DNA of 64,000 bases from Endomychus coccineus (Eukaryota > Arthropoda > Insecta > Coleoptera > Endomychidae): assembly GCA_958510875.1 (NCBI GenBank), contig OY294068.1:175305411-175369410 (forward strand), read 5' to 3'. Of the stretch, positions 52,301-55,690 are shown piece by piece. Under the pieces are notes generated by a model. The model had not been told where the DNA came from and ran no database searches. It saw nothing but the letters and a program-made list of their open reading frames with translations. A program made the position numbers and the translations under genes. How positions within the stretch are numbered: the first letter of the stretch is position 1; every line of letters begins with the position of its first letter.

Positions 52301-53398
52301 CACGCTATCTACGTCAAACCGAGTATTATTGATTTTTTTATACTTTGACTACACGAGAAGGAAACCTATAATGTTCGAAGAACATTGTGTGAGCCATGGG
52401 TAAAATGTTGGGACGGGAATTTTTCTTGAAGGTTGGAGGTTGTAGAAATAGGGAAAGACTTCACTAGGTAACGAGTTCCATAACTTCGCTGTTCGATAGA
52501 AACATGAAGTCTGGTAGGAAGAAGTTAGGCAGGTCTCGAGCTTGACAATGAAGGGATGACTAGTTTGAGCTCGTCTAGTAGTTGGAAGCATTCCGACAGA
52601 GTCGATACCGACTTGAAGACCTTAAAATCGTTTGCATACGTCAGACTACTGGATTCAATCCTTTACGGCAAATCGTTGATGAATAATATAAAGAAGAGGA
52701 GCCCAAGGGTTGAGCCTTGGGGTACAGCCGGAACTGTCTCGAAGGCAAACAAATCCACACCAAGATAGTTCACTGTCTGTAATCTTCCTCGTAAAAATGA
52801 TGAAGAAATGTAGAGCAATTCTATCAAACATTACAATCATACATTTAATTCACAGATCAGTTATTTCTTTACTTATTATTATTTGGAGTAATTGTAAATT
52901 CAATCGAGTCATGATAATATAATTATTACTTATTTTAAAGCAACATTATATCGACGAGAGATACTGTAACGATTACATCCATCTCGTTTTCACAACATGT
53001 TGAACATTATGAAGTAACATAGTCGATTATAACGTTGCAGTGAATTCAATTATCGCTACGAAATTCTAGCTGCAATCGCAACAGCTTTTAAGAATCGGCT
53101 ATCAGTGCAATCAACCTTTCATTTATGTGATTGGGTCATTGTTAATGTTGTACTAACCTGAACTGATCTCGAGAATTGAGAGTTTCCTGTTTGATCGATA
53201 ATATAACTGGCCCCAAATCTTCATCATTCGTGAAATAATTCCAGTGCTCTGTCCCATAGAAATATCTCTCGTAGGTTTCTTGTTCGACACTGGTCAGCTC
53301 GAAGCCTTGATTCTTTTCCCATTGTTCTTCTATTGTAGTTTTCTTCCTTGGTGAAGAATTGTCGTCATCTTCATCATCTTCATAAAGGTCGTTGCAAC
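16185..53398 (-). CDS. Rap-GAP + BTB + BACK domain protein, ten-exon 3' part
   Basis: Ten exons join in phase: 53398-53158, 39771-39591, 29613-29421, 27722-27513, 26464-26171, 25486-24938, 22488-22184, 19286-19120, 18994-18820, 16358-16185, all with GT-AG introns; they encode 828 residues plus stop. Codons about 30-340 form a Rap-GAP domain closely following the Rap1GAP/SIPA1 pattern, with the asparagine thumb in [10 protein letters not shown] at about residue 244, so catalysis is probably intact. Codons about 415-657 form a BTB/POZ domain broken by a long Ser/Pro-rich insert, and 658-828 a BACK domain. Expected role: switching off Rap GTPases, with BTB/BACK giving dimerisation or cullin-3 binding (inference). 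The 5' exons lie beyond 53398. The BTB-BACK half resembles what I recall as insect 'serine-enriched protein' (gprs), unverified, so no symbol is given. Confidence 0.92.
16359..17149. other. Intron, mostly old LINE-flanking sequence
   Basis: Lies between the last two exons of the - strand gene. Positions 16680-17149 read as a degraded + strand endonuclease/linker region leading into the LINE at 17150, but no motif is clear enough to name. Confidence 0.4.
17150..18207 (+). mobile_element. LINE reverse transcriptase, 5' half
   Basis: The + strand contains an endonuclease end ([38 protein letters not shown]) and then, in the frame 17368-18093, [37 protein letters not shown] and [20 protein letters not shown], followed by [13 protein letters not shown]. 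These are consecutive fingers and palm blocks of Jockey-like LINEs. A frame change follows, with [12 protein letters not shown] and [11 protein letters not shown]. It stops abruptly at about 18207. It is antisense inside an intron of the Rap-GAP/BTB gene. A shorter copy lies at 31490-31690. Confidence 0.85.
18206..18409 (+). pseudogene. Tc1/mariner-type transposase C-terminus
   Basis: From about 18206 the + strand reads [20 protein letters not shown], then [20 protein letters not shown] and a stop after CIEK. WPPRSPDLxPLDFFLWG and the following helices are hallmarks of the DDE/D transposases common in insects (the last acidic residue lies in SSDIASLD). It is fused directly to the LINE palm, in a different frame from the LINE, with its own first two-thirds missing. 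Confidence 0.8.
18410..18819. other. Intron, 3' flank of the mariner fragment
   Basis: AT-rich. No further feature recognised before the exon at 18820. Confidence 0.4.
18820..18994 (-). CDS. Rap-GAP/BTB gene, middle BACK exon
   Basis: Acceptor TTCGTTTAAG before 18994, donor AAG|GTTCGT at 18819 (weaker than the others). It encodes [20 protein letters not shown], the signature helix of BACK domains (lxvxsExxvfeallrWv), then [19 protein letters not shown] and ISPQDLIK. It ends in phase 0 and joins to [14 protein letters not shown]. Confidence 0.92.
19120..19286 (-). CDS. Rap-GAP/BTB gene, first BACK exon
   Basis: Acceptor GCTTTTAG before 19286, donor TGCAG|GTAAGT at 19119. It encodes [20 protein letters not shown], then [20 protein letters not shown] and [14 protein letters not shown]. 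The spacing after the BTB domain and the helical content fit the start of a BACK domain. The frame was recovered from splice phase, since it is not the longest frame here. Confidence 0.92.
19555..21230 (-). mobile_element. Tigger/pogo-type DNA transposon, near full length, inactive
   Basis: The termini are CAGTAAAACTTCTC at 19555 and, inverted, CAGTAACACCTCAT at 21230; TA flanks both sides (19553-19554 and 21231-21232), as expected for pogo-like elements. The length is 1676 bp. On the - strand, 20840-20481 reads [34 protein letters not shown] and [24 protein letters not shown], typical of Tigger/CENP-B-like transposases. Further on, remnants of the QPLDQGIIKNLK block and a C-terminal frame (20136-19816) follow. 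Several stops and deletions are present. It lies in the intron between exons 22184 and 19286. Confidence 0.88.
20481..20840 (-). pseudogene. Tigger transposase, N-terminal/DDE remnant
   Basis: A 119-codon frame holding the helix-turn-helix end and start of the DDE domain, with a deletion of the CENP-B DNA-binding half. Downstream pieces are in other frames. It belongs to the element at 19555-21230 and cannot encode a complete transposase. Confidence 0.8.
21233..22183. other. Intron, no feature
   Basis: Between the Tigger element and exon 22184. No repeat or coding similarity recognised. Confidence 0.4.
22184..22488 (-). CDS. Rap-GAP/BTB gene, second half of BTB domain
   Basis: Acceptor ATTTCAG before 22488, donor GATGTG|GTAAGT at 22183. 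It starts with a Lys/Asp-rich stretch ([11 protein letters not shown]), still part of the insert, then [41 protein letters not shown] and [13 protein letters not shown], the standard last part of a BTB domain (F..ll.yiYtg...l..Aa..y.l..L...C...l). It ends in phase 0. Confidence 0.95.
22690..23690 (+). mobile_element. Tc1/mariner-like transposon relic
   Basis: The + strand holds, in alternating frames, [74 protein letters not shown] and [19 protein letters not shown], in the family order (expected motifs FMHDGAPAH and WPxRSPDLNPLDFYLWGHLK). At least three frameshifts occur. A short hairpin (AAACTGTCAA ... TTGACAGTTT, 22698-22732) lies at the 5' side, and ATACAGGATGCTCTT, a typical end sequence, is inverted at about 23665-23680. 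It occupies the intron upstream of exon 22488. Confidence 0.8.
23691..24937. other. Intron, no feature
   Basis: AT-rich intron sequence between the mariner relic and exon 24938. No open frame or repeat stands out. Confidence 0.4.
24938..25486 (-). CDS. Rap-GAP/BTB gene, linker, BTB start and insert
   Basis: The longest exon. Acceptor TTTTTTGCAG before 25486, donor CTCAA|GTAAGT at 24937. The linker [20 protein letters not shown] is followed by [15 protein letters not shown] and then LFDVAFLVG...[20 protein letters not shown], the first strands and helices of a BTB fold (consensus SDVxFxVg...aHkxiLaarSpvFxxmf). It continues into a Ser/Pro/Lys-rich insert with two SPRPKS/RPKSS repeats, a region with no BTB counterpart. 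Confidence 0.9.
25487..26170. other. Intron, no feature
   Basis: Contains a partial internal duplication (GATATCACTTTTATTTxTAACTTCC at about 25582 and 25770). No coding content recognised. Confidence 0.4.
26171..26464 (-). CDS. Rap-GAP/BTB gene, end of Rap-GAP domain
   Basis: Acceptor TTTCAG before 26464, donor AGAG|GTAATG at 26170. It encodes [18 protein letters not shown], then [15 protein letters not shown] and [17 protein letters not shown], the C-terminal helix block of Rap-GAP domains (FREFLLTKLINAE...RTRAALL). It ends with PYRRG, whose last codon is completed in the next exon. Confidence 0.93.
26465..27512. other. Intron, no gene accepted
   Basis: The - strand frame 26505-26882 is hydrophobic and lacks a recognisable family; its composition follows the AT-rich sequence. 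No splice sites or homology support it. Confidence 0.4.
27513..27722 (-). CDS. Rap-GAP/BTB gene, catalytic exon (asparagine thumb)
   Basis: Acceptor GTTACAG at 27729-27723, donor CTGG|GTAAGA at 27512. It encodes [33 protein letters not shown] and [12 protein letters not shown]. The Asn of HIGND corresponds to the catalytic asparagine thumb (Asn290) of Rap1GAP, which supplies the residue missing from Rap. Its conservation argues for an active GAP. Confidence 0.95.
27907..28493. mobile_element. Non-autonomous hAT element (587 bp) with perfect 8-bp target duplication
   Basis: The ends are CAGGGTTGG at 27907 and its inverse ending at 28493; similarity of the ends continues as GCxTTTTTTGAGAAAAAAA over about 65 bp. 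GTTGGATG flanks both sides (27899-27906 and 28494-28501), an exact 8-bp duplication as for hAT elements. Inside, TGCCTTCTTTCCCGCTTGAAGTT (28035-28057) is inverted at 28138-28160 with one mismatch. No transposase gene is present. It lies in the intron between exons 29421 and 27722. Confidence 0.85.
28810..29135. repeat. Degenerate tandem repeat, unit about 91 bp, 3.5 copies
   Basis: Units start near 28819, 28910, 29002 and 29090. Shared blocks are AATTCTxGxTTxGTAGGTTATTTG and TTTTTGGATGCAATAACA. The + strand stays open across all copies (28808-29098), giving a repeated motif [13 protein letters not shown] of about 30 residues. Confidence 0.75.
29421..29613 (-). CDS. Rap-GAP/BTB gene, third visible exon
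   Basis: Acceptor T-rich tract ending TTTTTTTTAG, donor ACAG|GTAAAT at 29420. It encodes [17 protein letters not shown], then [32 protein letters not shown], equivalent to the FGVIYxxxGQTSEEELF...LGxKVxLxGFxGFRGGLD block of Rap1GAP. This exon contains no ATG-initiated open frame of note; it was found by matching family and phase. Confidence 0.93.
29640..31489. other. Intron, no gene recognised
   Basis: 29690-29800 is GC-richer than its surroundings, and 30830-30950 is open on both strands (- strand [20 protein letters not shown]), but neither is bounded by fitting splice sites nor matched to a family. Confidence 0.35.
31490..31690 (+). mobile_element. LINE fragment homologous to 17410-17640
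   Basis: CGAAAGAGGCATATAATxCC and ACCAAAGATGxTGGCACACTGGC occur in the same order and spacing as in the LINE at 17150-18207. The sequence is diverged and ends after ATTTTTGCTGAAATATTT. Confidence 0.75.
31691..32085. other. Intron, no feature
   Basis: AT-rich sequence between the LINE fragment and the fold-back element. Confidence 0.4.
32086..32473. mobile_element. Fold-back element with 122-bp inverted arms, TA flanks
   Basis: Arms 32086-32207 and 32352-32473 are inverted with only a few mismatches, around a 144-bp interior. Each end reads TA followed by CCGGGATATCAAAAATTATC, so a TA target duplication is likely and a Tc1/mariner-type origin is suggested. No coding sequence. Its right edge meets the 3' end of the LINE at 32474. 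Confidence 0.85.
32474..33370 (-). mobile_element. Jockey-like LINE, reverse transcriptase 3' half and C-terminal region
   Basis: On the - strand, 33370-33100 holds the region after the FADD box with [13 protein letters not shown] and SHETIM; 33095-32895 reads [40 protein letters not shown] and [16 protein letters not shown]; then [20 protein letters not shown] and [11 protein letters not shown]; and finally [20 protein letters not shown]. These are the standard terminal blocks of this LINE family. Several frameshifts. Same family as 2430-2830, 52340-52770 and 61030-61290. Confidence 0.88.
33371..34015. other. Intron, no feature
   Basis: AT-rich; the frame 33836-34021 is short and not supported. 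Confidence 0.4.
34024..35651 (+). mobile_element. hAT transposon of the ZBED/GTF2IRD2-like type, inactive
   Basis: The termini CAGGGGTCTCCAAAC (34024) and GTTTGGAGACCCCTG (ending 35651) are perfect 15-bp inverted repeats. The flanking octamers GTTTAGAG and CCCTAGAG share five of eight bases, so the 8-bp target duplication is eroded. The length is 1628 bp. Inside, 34357-34647 encodes [29 protein letters not shown]..., and 34957-35244 a later hAT region; a frameshift at about 34647 separates them. The BED zinc finger and part of the catalytic domain are missing. Confidence 0.88.
34357..35244 (+). pseudogene. hAT transposase, broken (GTF2IRD2-like)
   Basis: The block [20 protein letters not shown] and [20 protein letters not shown]...[12 protein letters not shown] is characteristic of the hAT transposases related to the domesticated gene GTF2IRD2. 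The second frame reads [40 protein letters not shown]. One frameshift after 34640 and a stop at about 34863 interrupt it, and the N-terminal zinc finger is lost. Confidence 0.8.
35694..36642. repeat. Two-copy direct tandem repeat, about 480 bp, LTR-like
   Basis: Copy 1 is 35694-36173 and copy 2 is 36174-36642, roughly 95% identical by eye. The - strand of each contains TATAAAAG about 250 bp into the unit, and a block GAGCGCCAACTGC that may border a primer-binding site. A diverged inverse copy exists at 2876-3058. A tandem pair of LTRs or a tandemly duplicated non-coding element both fit. No gag or pol is adjacent. Confidence 0.8.
36656..37379 (-). pseudogene. Possible LINE ORF1 remnant
   Basis: Three consecutive - strand frames (37379-37176, 37166-36954, 36919-36656) could be one broken protein. 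The last reads [40 protein letters not shown] and [20 protein letters not shown], resembling the C-terminal domain of LINE ORF1 proteins (FKVxVP...DPxFWPxGxxVRxF). The N-terminal part is Ser/Asn-rich. Support is by pattern only. Confidence 0.5.
37380..38062. other. Intron, one perfect palindrome
   Basis: TTCGTTCCATATTATGGAACGAA (about 37459-37481) is a perfect 23-base palindrome. No other feature; the frame 37806-38036 is not accepted. Confidence 0.45.
38063..38130. repeat. Hairpin with AGACAG...GCTCTTC arms
   Basis: AGACAGACTGTTTCGCTCTTC is mirrored by GAAGAGCGGAAACAGCTGTCT with about three mismatches around a 25-base loop. A related half (GACAGCTGTTTGCTCTTCTCAT) occurs alone at about 49331-49352. 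Confidence 0.7.
38131..38979. other. Intron; compact GC-rich hairpin at 38397-38432
   Basis: GATGCGC at 38397-38403 pairs with GCGCATC at 38426-38432, and TGGAACGT with ACGTCCA inside, in an otherwise AT-rich intron. The surrounding 38395-38560 is GC-richer and could be old transposon DNA. No gene found. Confidence 0.4.
38980..39510 (-). mobile_element. LINE RNase H and Cys-rich tail fragment
   Basis: On the - strand, 39503-39288 carries the end of an RNase H domain ([14 protein letters not shown]), and towards 39000 other frames carry [14 protein letters not shown] and ERAAHGL residues, matching the zinc-knuckle tail of R1-like LINEs. Stops and frameshifts are frequent. It lies 80 bp downstream of exon 39591. 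Confidence 0.65.
39591..39771 (-). CDS. Rap-GAP/BTB gene, second visible exon
   Basis: Acceptor TTTTTCAG just before 39771, donor CAG|GTGAGT at 39590. It encodes [20 protein letters not shown], then [35 protein letters not shown], matching the second block of Rap-GAP domains (LLRTKCRTYHDVIPISCL in the family). It ends in phase 0. A LINE RNase H fragment lies 80 bp further into the intron. Confidence 0.93.
39772..40139. other. Intron, no feature
   Basis: AT-rich; the frame 39822-40022 is not supported. Confidence 0.4.
40140..41050 (+). mobile_element. R1-like LINE reverse transcriptase fragment
   Basis: The + strand reads [40 protein letters not shown] (YADD at 40415-40426), then in other frames [56 protein letters not shown] and [17 protein letters not shown], the full palm-to-thumb order. 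A deletion removes the usual YLGVTLD segment. At least three frameshifts. The family is related to but distinct from the copy at 46030-48000. Confidence 0.85.
41051..41799. other. Intron, no feature
   Basis: AT-rich. The frame 41130-41357 (-) is not supported. Confidence 0.4.
41800..42315. repeat. Two-copy direct tandem repeat, about 255 bp
   Basis: Units at about 41800-42055 and 42058-42315 share GTTGTTCATTTxTGCxxxAAAC, ACCGTCTTAGTxATGGCTxCC, ACATGATTTTCATGT and TAATTAGTGATTCAAGA in the same order. Identity is about 80% by eye, so the duplication is older than the one at 35694. Not coding. Confidence 0.8.
42316..45064. other. Intron, possible hAT debris at 43195-43470, otherwise featureless
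   Basis: CAAGGGCGTAACCAGG at 43197 looks like the end of a hAT transposon (usual CAGGGGCGTAxCCAGG), and the - strand nearby has faint ZMYM1/hAT-like residues. No partner end or target duplication was found. Frames at 43583-43891 and 44158-44355 are not accepted. Confidence 0.35.
45065..45260. mobile_element. 196-bp fold-back hairpin element
   Basis: Almost the whole segment is one inverted repeat centred at 45162 (CTCGCGCTTCGCGCTCG). The ends AATACCACACGAGCTTCAAA and their inverse at 45241-45260 differ by one base; arms are about 90 bp with scattered mismatches and a few indels. TA at the ends would fit a mariner-type MITE. Non-coding. Confidence 0.8.
45505..45560. other. Possible transposon end (ACAGGGTGTCCC)
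   Basis: ATACAGGGTGTCCCAGATTTTAA resembles the outer end of insect Tc1/mariner-like transposons, and a second ACAGGGTGTTGAAATTG lies at about 45614. No transposase remnant or opposite end was identified. Confidence 0.3.
46030..48001 (-). mobile_element. R1-like LINE: reverse transcriptase, RNase H and 3' end
   Basis: On the - strand, 48001-47606 reads [20 protein letters not shown] and [20 protein letters not shown]; then the GCPQGGVLSPLLW equivalent in broken frames; 47605-47252 reads [40 protein letters not shown] and [20 protein letters not shown]. After a non-conserved stretch, 46720-46440 holds [35 protein letters not shown] and [20 protein letters not shown] of RNase H. 46400-46060 is the 3' region that also appears at 9300-10560. 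About six frameshifts. Confidence 0.9.
48002..49330. other. Intron, no feature
   Basis: AT-rich; nothing recognised upstream of the recombinase gene. The frame 49095-49301 (-) is not supported. Confidence 0.4.
49503..50584 (+). CDS. Crypton-type tyrosine recombinase, probably 5' truncated
   Basis: Two exons, 49503-49793 and 49901-50584, join in phase (TTTACTTACAAAG|GTAAGT ... TTTTTTTTAG|GTTGTG). The first gives [40 protein letters not shown] and [18 protein letters not shown], the core-binding region. The second has the catalytic residues: Arg in [11 protein letters not shown] (49934), His and Arg in [12 protein letters not shown] (about 50240), His in [17 protein letters not shown] and the nucleophile Tyr at 50345. 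All four boxes are intact and the tail is Asn/Ser-rich. Similarity extends upstream to 49503, where TAA precedes it, and the usual N-terminal segment was not found; the first in-frame ATG is at 49560. It lies in an intron of the - strand gene. It could be a Crypton transposon gene or a domesticated one. Confidence 0.88.
49789..49888 (+). repeat. 50-bp exact tandem duplication covering the splice donor
   Basis: ACAAAGGTAAGTCATCGG... repeats with a 50-base period: donors AAG|GTAAGT at 49793/49794 and 49843/49844. Use of the first gives a 107-bp intron and the full protein. Use of the second would add 50 bases containing an in-frame TAA. Confidence 0.95.
50631..50636 (+). terminator. Poly(A) signal for the recombinase gene
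   Basis: AATAAA 47 bases after the stop at 50584, followed by a T-rich tract. The short distance fits a compact transposon transcript. Confidence 0.55.
50696..50808. repeat. Imperfect hairpin just 3' of the recombinase gene
   Basis: GTGTGGAAAGTGCCATTTCACACTCGTGGGA is mirrored by TCCCACTCATGTGAAATTGGTTACTTTCCACAG about 14 bases later; ACATTACTT and AACGTAATATA extend the pairing outward. Arms about 45 bp with several mismatches. Confidence 0.75.
50809..52339. other. Intron, no feature
   Basis: AT-rich sequence without recognised repeats or coding similarity. Confidence 0.4.
52340..52770 (-). mobile_element. Jockey-like LINE with internal deletion
   Basis: On the - strand, 52735-52615 reads [20 protein letters not shown] and then [12 protein letters not shown], the reverse transcriptase boxes with YAND in place of YADD. 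It passes directly into the far C-terminal blocks ([19 protein letters not shown], 52520-52440), so the thumb region present at 32895-33095 is deleted. Same family as 32474-33370. Confidence 0.85.
52771..53157. other. Intron, no feature
   Basis: Intron sequence adjoining exon 53158. Nothing recognised. Confidence 0.4.
53158..53398 (-). CDS. Rap-GAP/BTB gene, exon with start of Rap-GAP domain
   Basis: Acceptor AG at 53400-53399, donor CAG|GTTAGT at 53157. The exon begins in mid-codon. It encodes an acidic run (EDDEDDD), a basic patch, [21 protein letters not shown] and then [11 protein letters not shown] with [11 protein letters not shown], the opening block of the Rap-GAP fold (Rap1GAP has HFNYYSLD and LGHLVFSLKYD here). 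It ends in a split Arg codon completed by the first base of the exon at 39771. Confidence 0.93.
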
Positions 53399-54147
53399 CT
53401 GTAACAAAAGATAATTTGATAAACAACAATTGCTTCAACTTGTAGCATCTTTTTTGGCATCAACATCTGGTGATGGAGGATGGGTTAGCTGATGGATGAC
53501 GGGAGGTCAACGTTTCCCGTTGGAACAACTACCATCAATATAGCCCCGTATAGCAAGTAAAATGTCACATTCTAAGTAATTATGTAATGTTGTTATTATA
53601 AATACAAAAGAATTCGAATATAATATGGATAAGGATTGTTCACTAGATATTTCTACGAAAGTAATGATGTAGCCAGAATCATTTGAAGCAGAAAAAATAG
53701 GTTATAACAGTTAAGATTTTTTTATTAATATAAATGTACAATAGCATATTATTCCTGAGGATAAGAAAAGTTGAACGAAACAAGTTTATAACATTTGAAC
53801 GTTATTTTGTTGGAAAAAGTAACTATAGAAGATAATTCTGAAATTGTGAAAGTGGTCAAAAGCTGTGTCTTTGAGTTCTCATTTGCATTTGTTTCAACTA
53901 GATAGCCTACATATTCCACAAATTAGGAACAAAAAACCAATTTTTTTTCTAATCGCATCTAACGCGACTCTTTCATTATGTATAGTTTCAGAAAAATCTA
54001 TATCTTTTGTAAACTACACGCAATGAAAGAGTATTGTAAATTTGAAAAATTAACCAAAAGCTGTGTTTTCATTTGCATTTTCGCGGGCCTCTTTTAATTC
54101 GTGTTGTTTTGAAACTATGTTTCTAAGCATTCATTTGCAATGTCAGT
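53399..54147. other. Upstream intron of the Rap-GAP/BTB gene, no feature
   Basis: Contains the acceptor for exon 53398. The next exon upstream was not found in the window. AT-rich, no repeat recognised. Confidence 0.4.
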
Positions 54148-54321
54148 ACGGGTTTGGACACTAGGGCCAGACATTCACTTCCGCTCCTTATCAGATGTCT
54201 GCTGGTTATACACCTTGGGGTGTCCTATAGGAAATTTCTCATATTTACAGACCCAGGGATATAACGAGCAGACATCTGTTAAGGACCGGAAGTGACTGTC
54301 TGACTCAAGTGTCCGAACCCC
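54148..54321. mobile_element. Fold-back element, arms about 70 bp
   Basis: CGGGTTTGGACACTAGGGCC at 54149 is mirrored by a block ending in AAGTGTCCGAACCC at 54320; CACTTCCGCTCCTTATCAGA and CAGACATCTGTTAAGGACCGG pair further in. About 85% pairing by eye. No target duplication identified and no coding content. Confidence 0.75.
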
Positions 54322-54659
54322 TTCTAATGTCAATAGCTTACATATCTGGAAAATTACTTACCAAATCCGATGTTTTTTTTTTAAATCGCTTCATTCTTTC
54401 AGTACCTATGGTTTTGAATTCTTGATATTATTCTCAATCTATTCACAATATCTGAGCTTATATTGGAAAATTATTCATGAGCAATGTTGGAATTTTTAAC
54501 GTTTCCCTCTGCTCTGCTCCTTGGTTTTATTAGCTAGTTTGGAACCGTCATCTTGTATTTCAATTCTTCAACTACATATTCATAATCGGTGACACCAAAA
54601 ACCTCGAGAAACTAATGTTTCGTTAGGCCGACCAAAAAGGCCGAAGCATTCTTGAGTTG

Positions 54660-55690
54660 CTTAGATCATCTGGGCCATTAGGGATGAGATTCGACAGGAT
54701 CAAGATTCACAGCAATTCCGAGCCATTCACAATTCAAACCTTGAATGGGCGGGAGACCGCTGGAGCCAATCCTCATATGATATAAGGAGATTCCGTATGA
54801 TTTACAGAAGGCACTAAGACCAAAAAAGCGCAGGTGCTGGAATAGTAGAGACAAAGAACCAGGGAGAAATGATTTCTTCGAACCTAGGGTCATTTGCGAC
54901 ACAGAATTCCGAACAAAAATATTAGCAATTAGAACATGTGCTGGCTCGTATTATGAGGGAGAGCCTATGAAAATAGACAAATCACAATCATAGTGAGCAA
55001 CCTAACAGTGCTTAAGGCACTGAAGTCATACACAATCACCTTACAATATGTACTCGATTGTGTGAAGGAACTGACGGCAGTAGTAAAGAACCCCAATAAA
55101 GTGAAACTCGTATTGGAGTCTGAGAAAACCAGACGCTAAGGAACTGTAACTGCCGACGCACTCGCTAAAGTGGGGGCGGAACAACCCGTTATTGGACCAG
55201 AGCCAACCGGTGGCATTTCTCATGCCACAGCGGATTCTGTAATCCAAAGATGGCTCGAGGTAGAGCAACGTGCCTATTGGGGGAAGCTGCCCCGTATGTC
55301 ACACTTCAAGCGACTGATGGGAGACCTCCAGTAGCAACGAGTGGAAAATCTATTGACGTTTAGCAGACAAGAAATACGCAATCTCGAAGACGATAAAACT
55401 ACACCCGAGGAAATCAGGAGTATCCCCTACATCAGGCTACTTCAGTTCATAGAATACACCAGATTGATGAGGAGATAGCGATAAGTGAGAGCACAGTAGG
55501 AAACTAATGACCGCAGTGCAGTGGGGCTCTCTCTGGGAAGAAGAACCACCAACCTCACGGGGAAAGGTTTAAGTCGGTTAGAATCCGGCACACCCGGGGG
55601 CACGGGCCCCTCAGGCGTCTATGCAAGATTTCCCCTCCTCTACGCAAAAAAGTTCACCCTCTTCCAAATACTACAATTAAAAAATTTCAT
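54660..55690 (+). mobile_element. Non-LTR retrotransposon 3' part, second copy
   Basis: The + strand carries RNase H remnants (FTEGTKTKK, IVSNLTVLKALKSYTITLQY, VLDCVKELTAVVKNPNKVKL and TADALAKVGAEQPVIGPEP), then YWGKLPRMSHFKRLMGDLQ, QRVENLLTFSRQEIRNL and DDKTTPEEIRSIPYIRLL. Compared with the copy at 15060-15957 it keeps more RNase H sequence but lacks the Cys-rich block. The 3' ends agree (GGCACACCCGGGG ... TATGCAAGATTT). Several stops. Confidence 0.85.
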
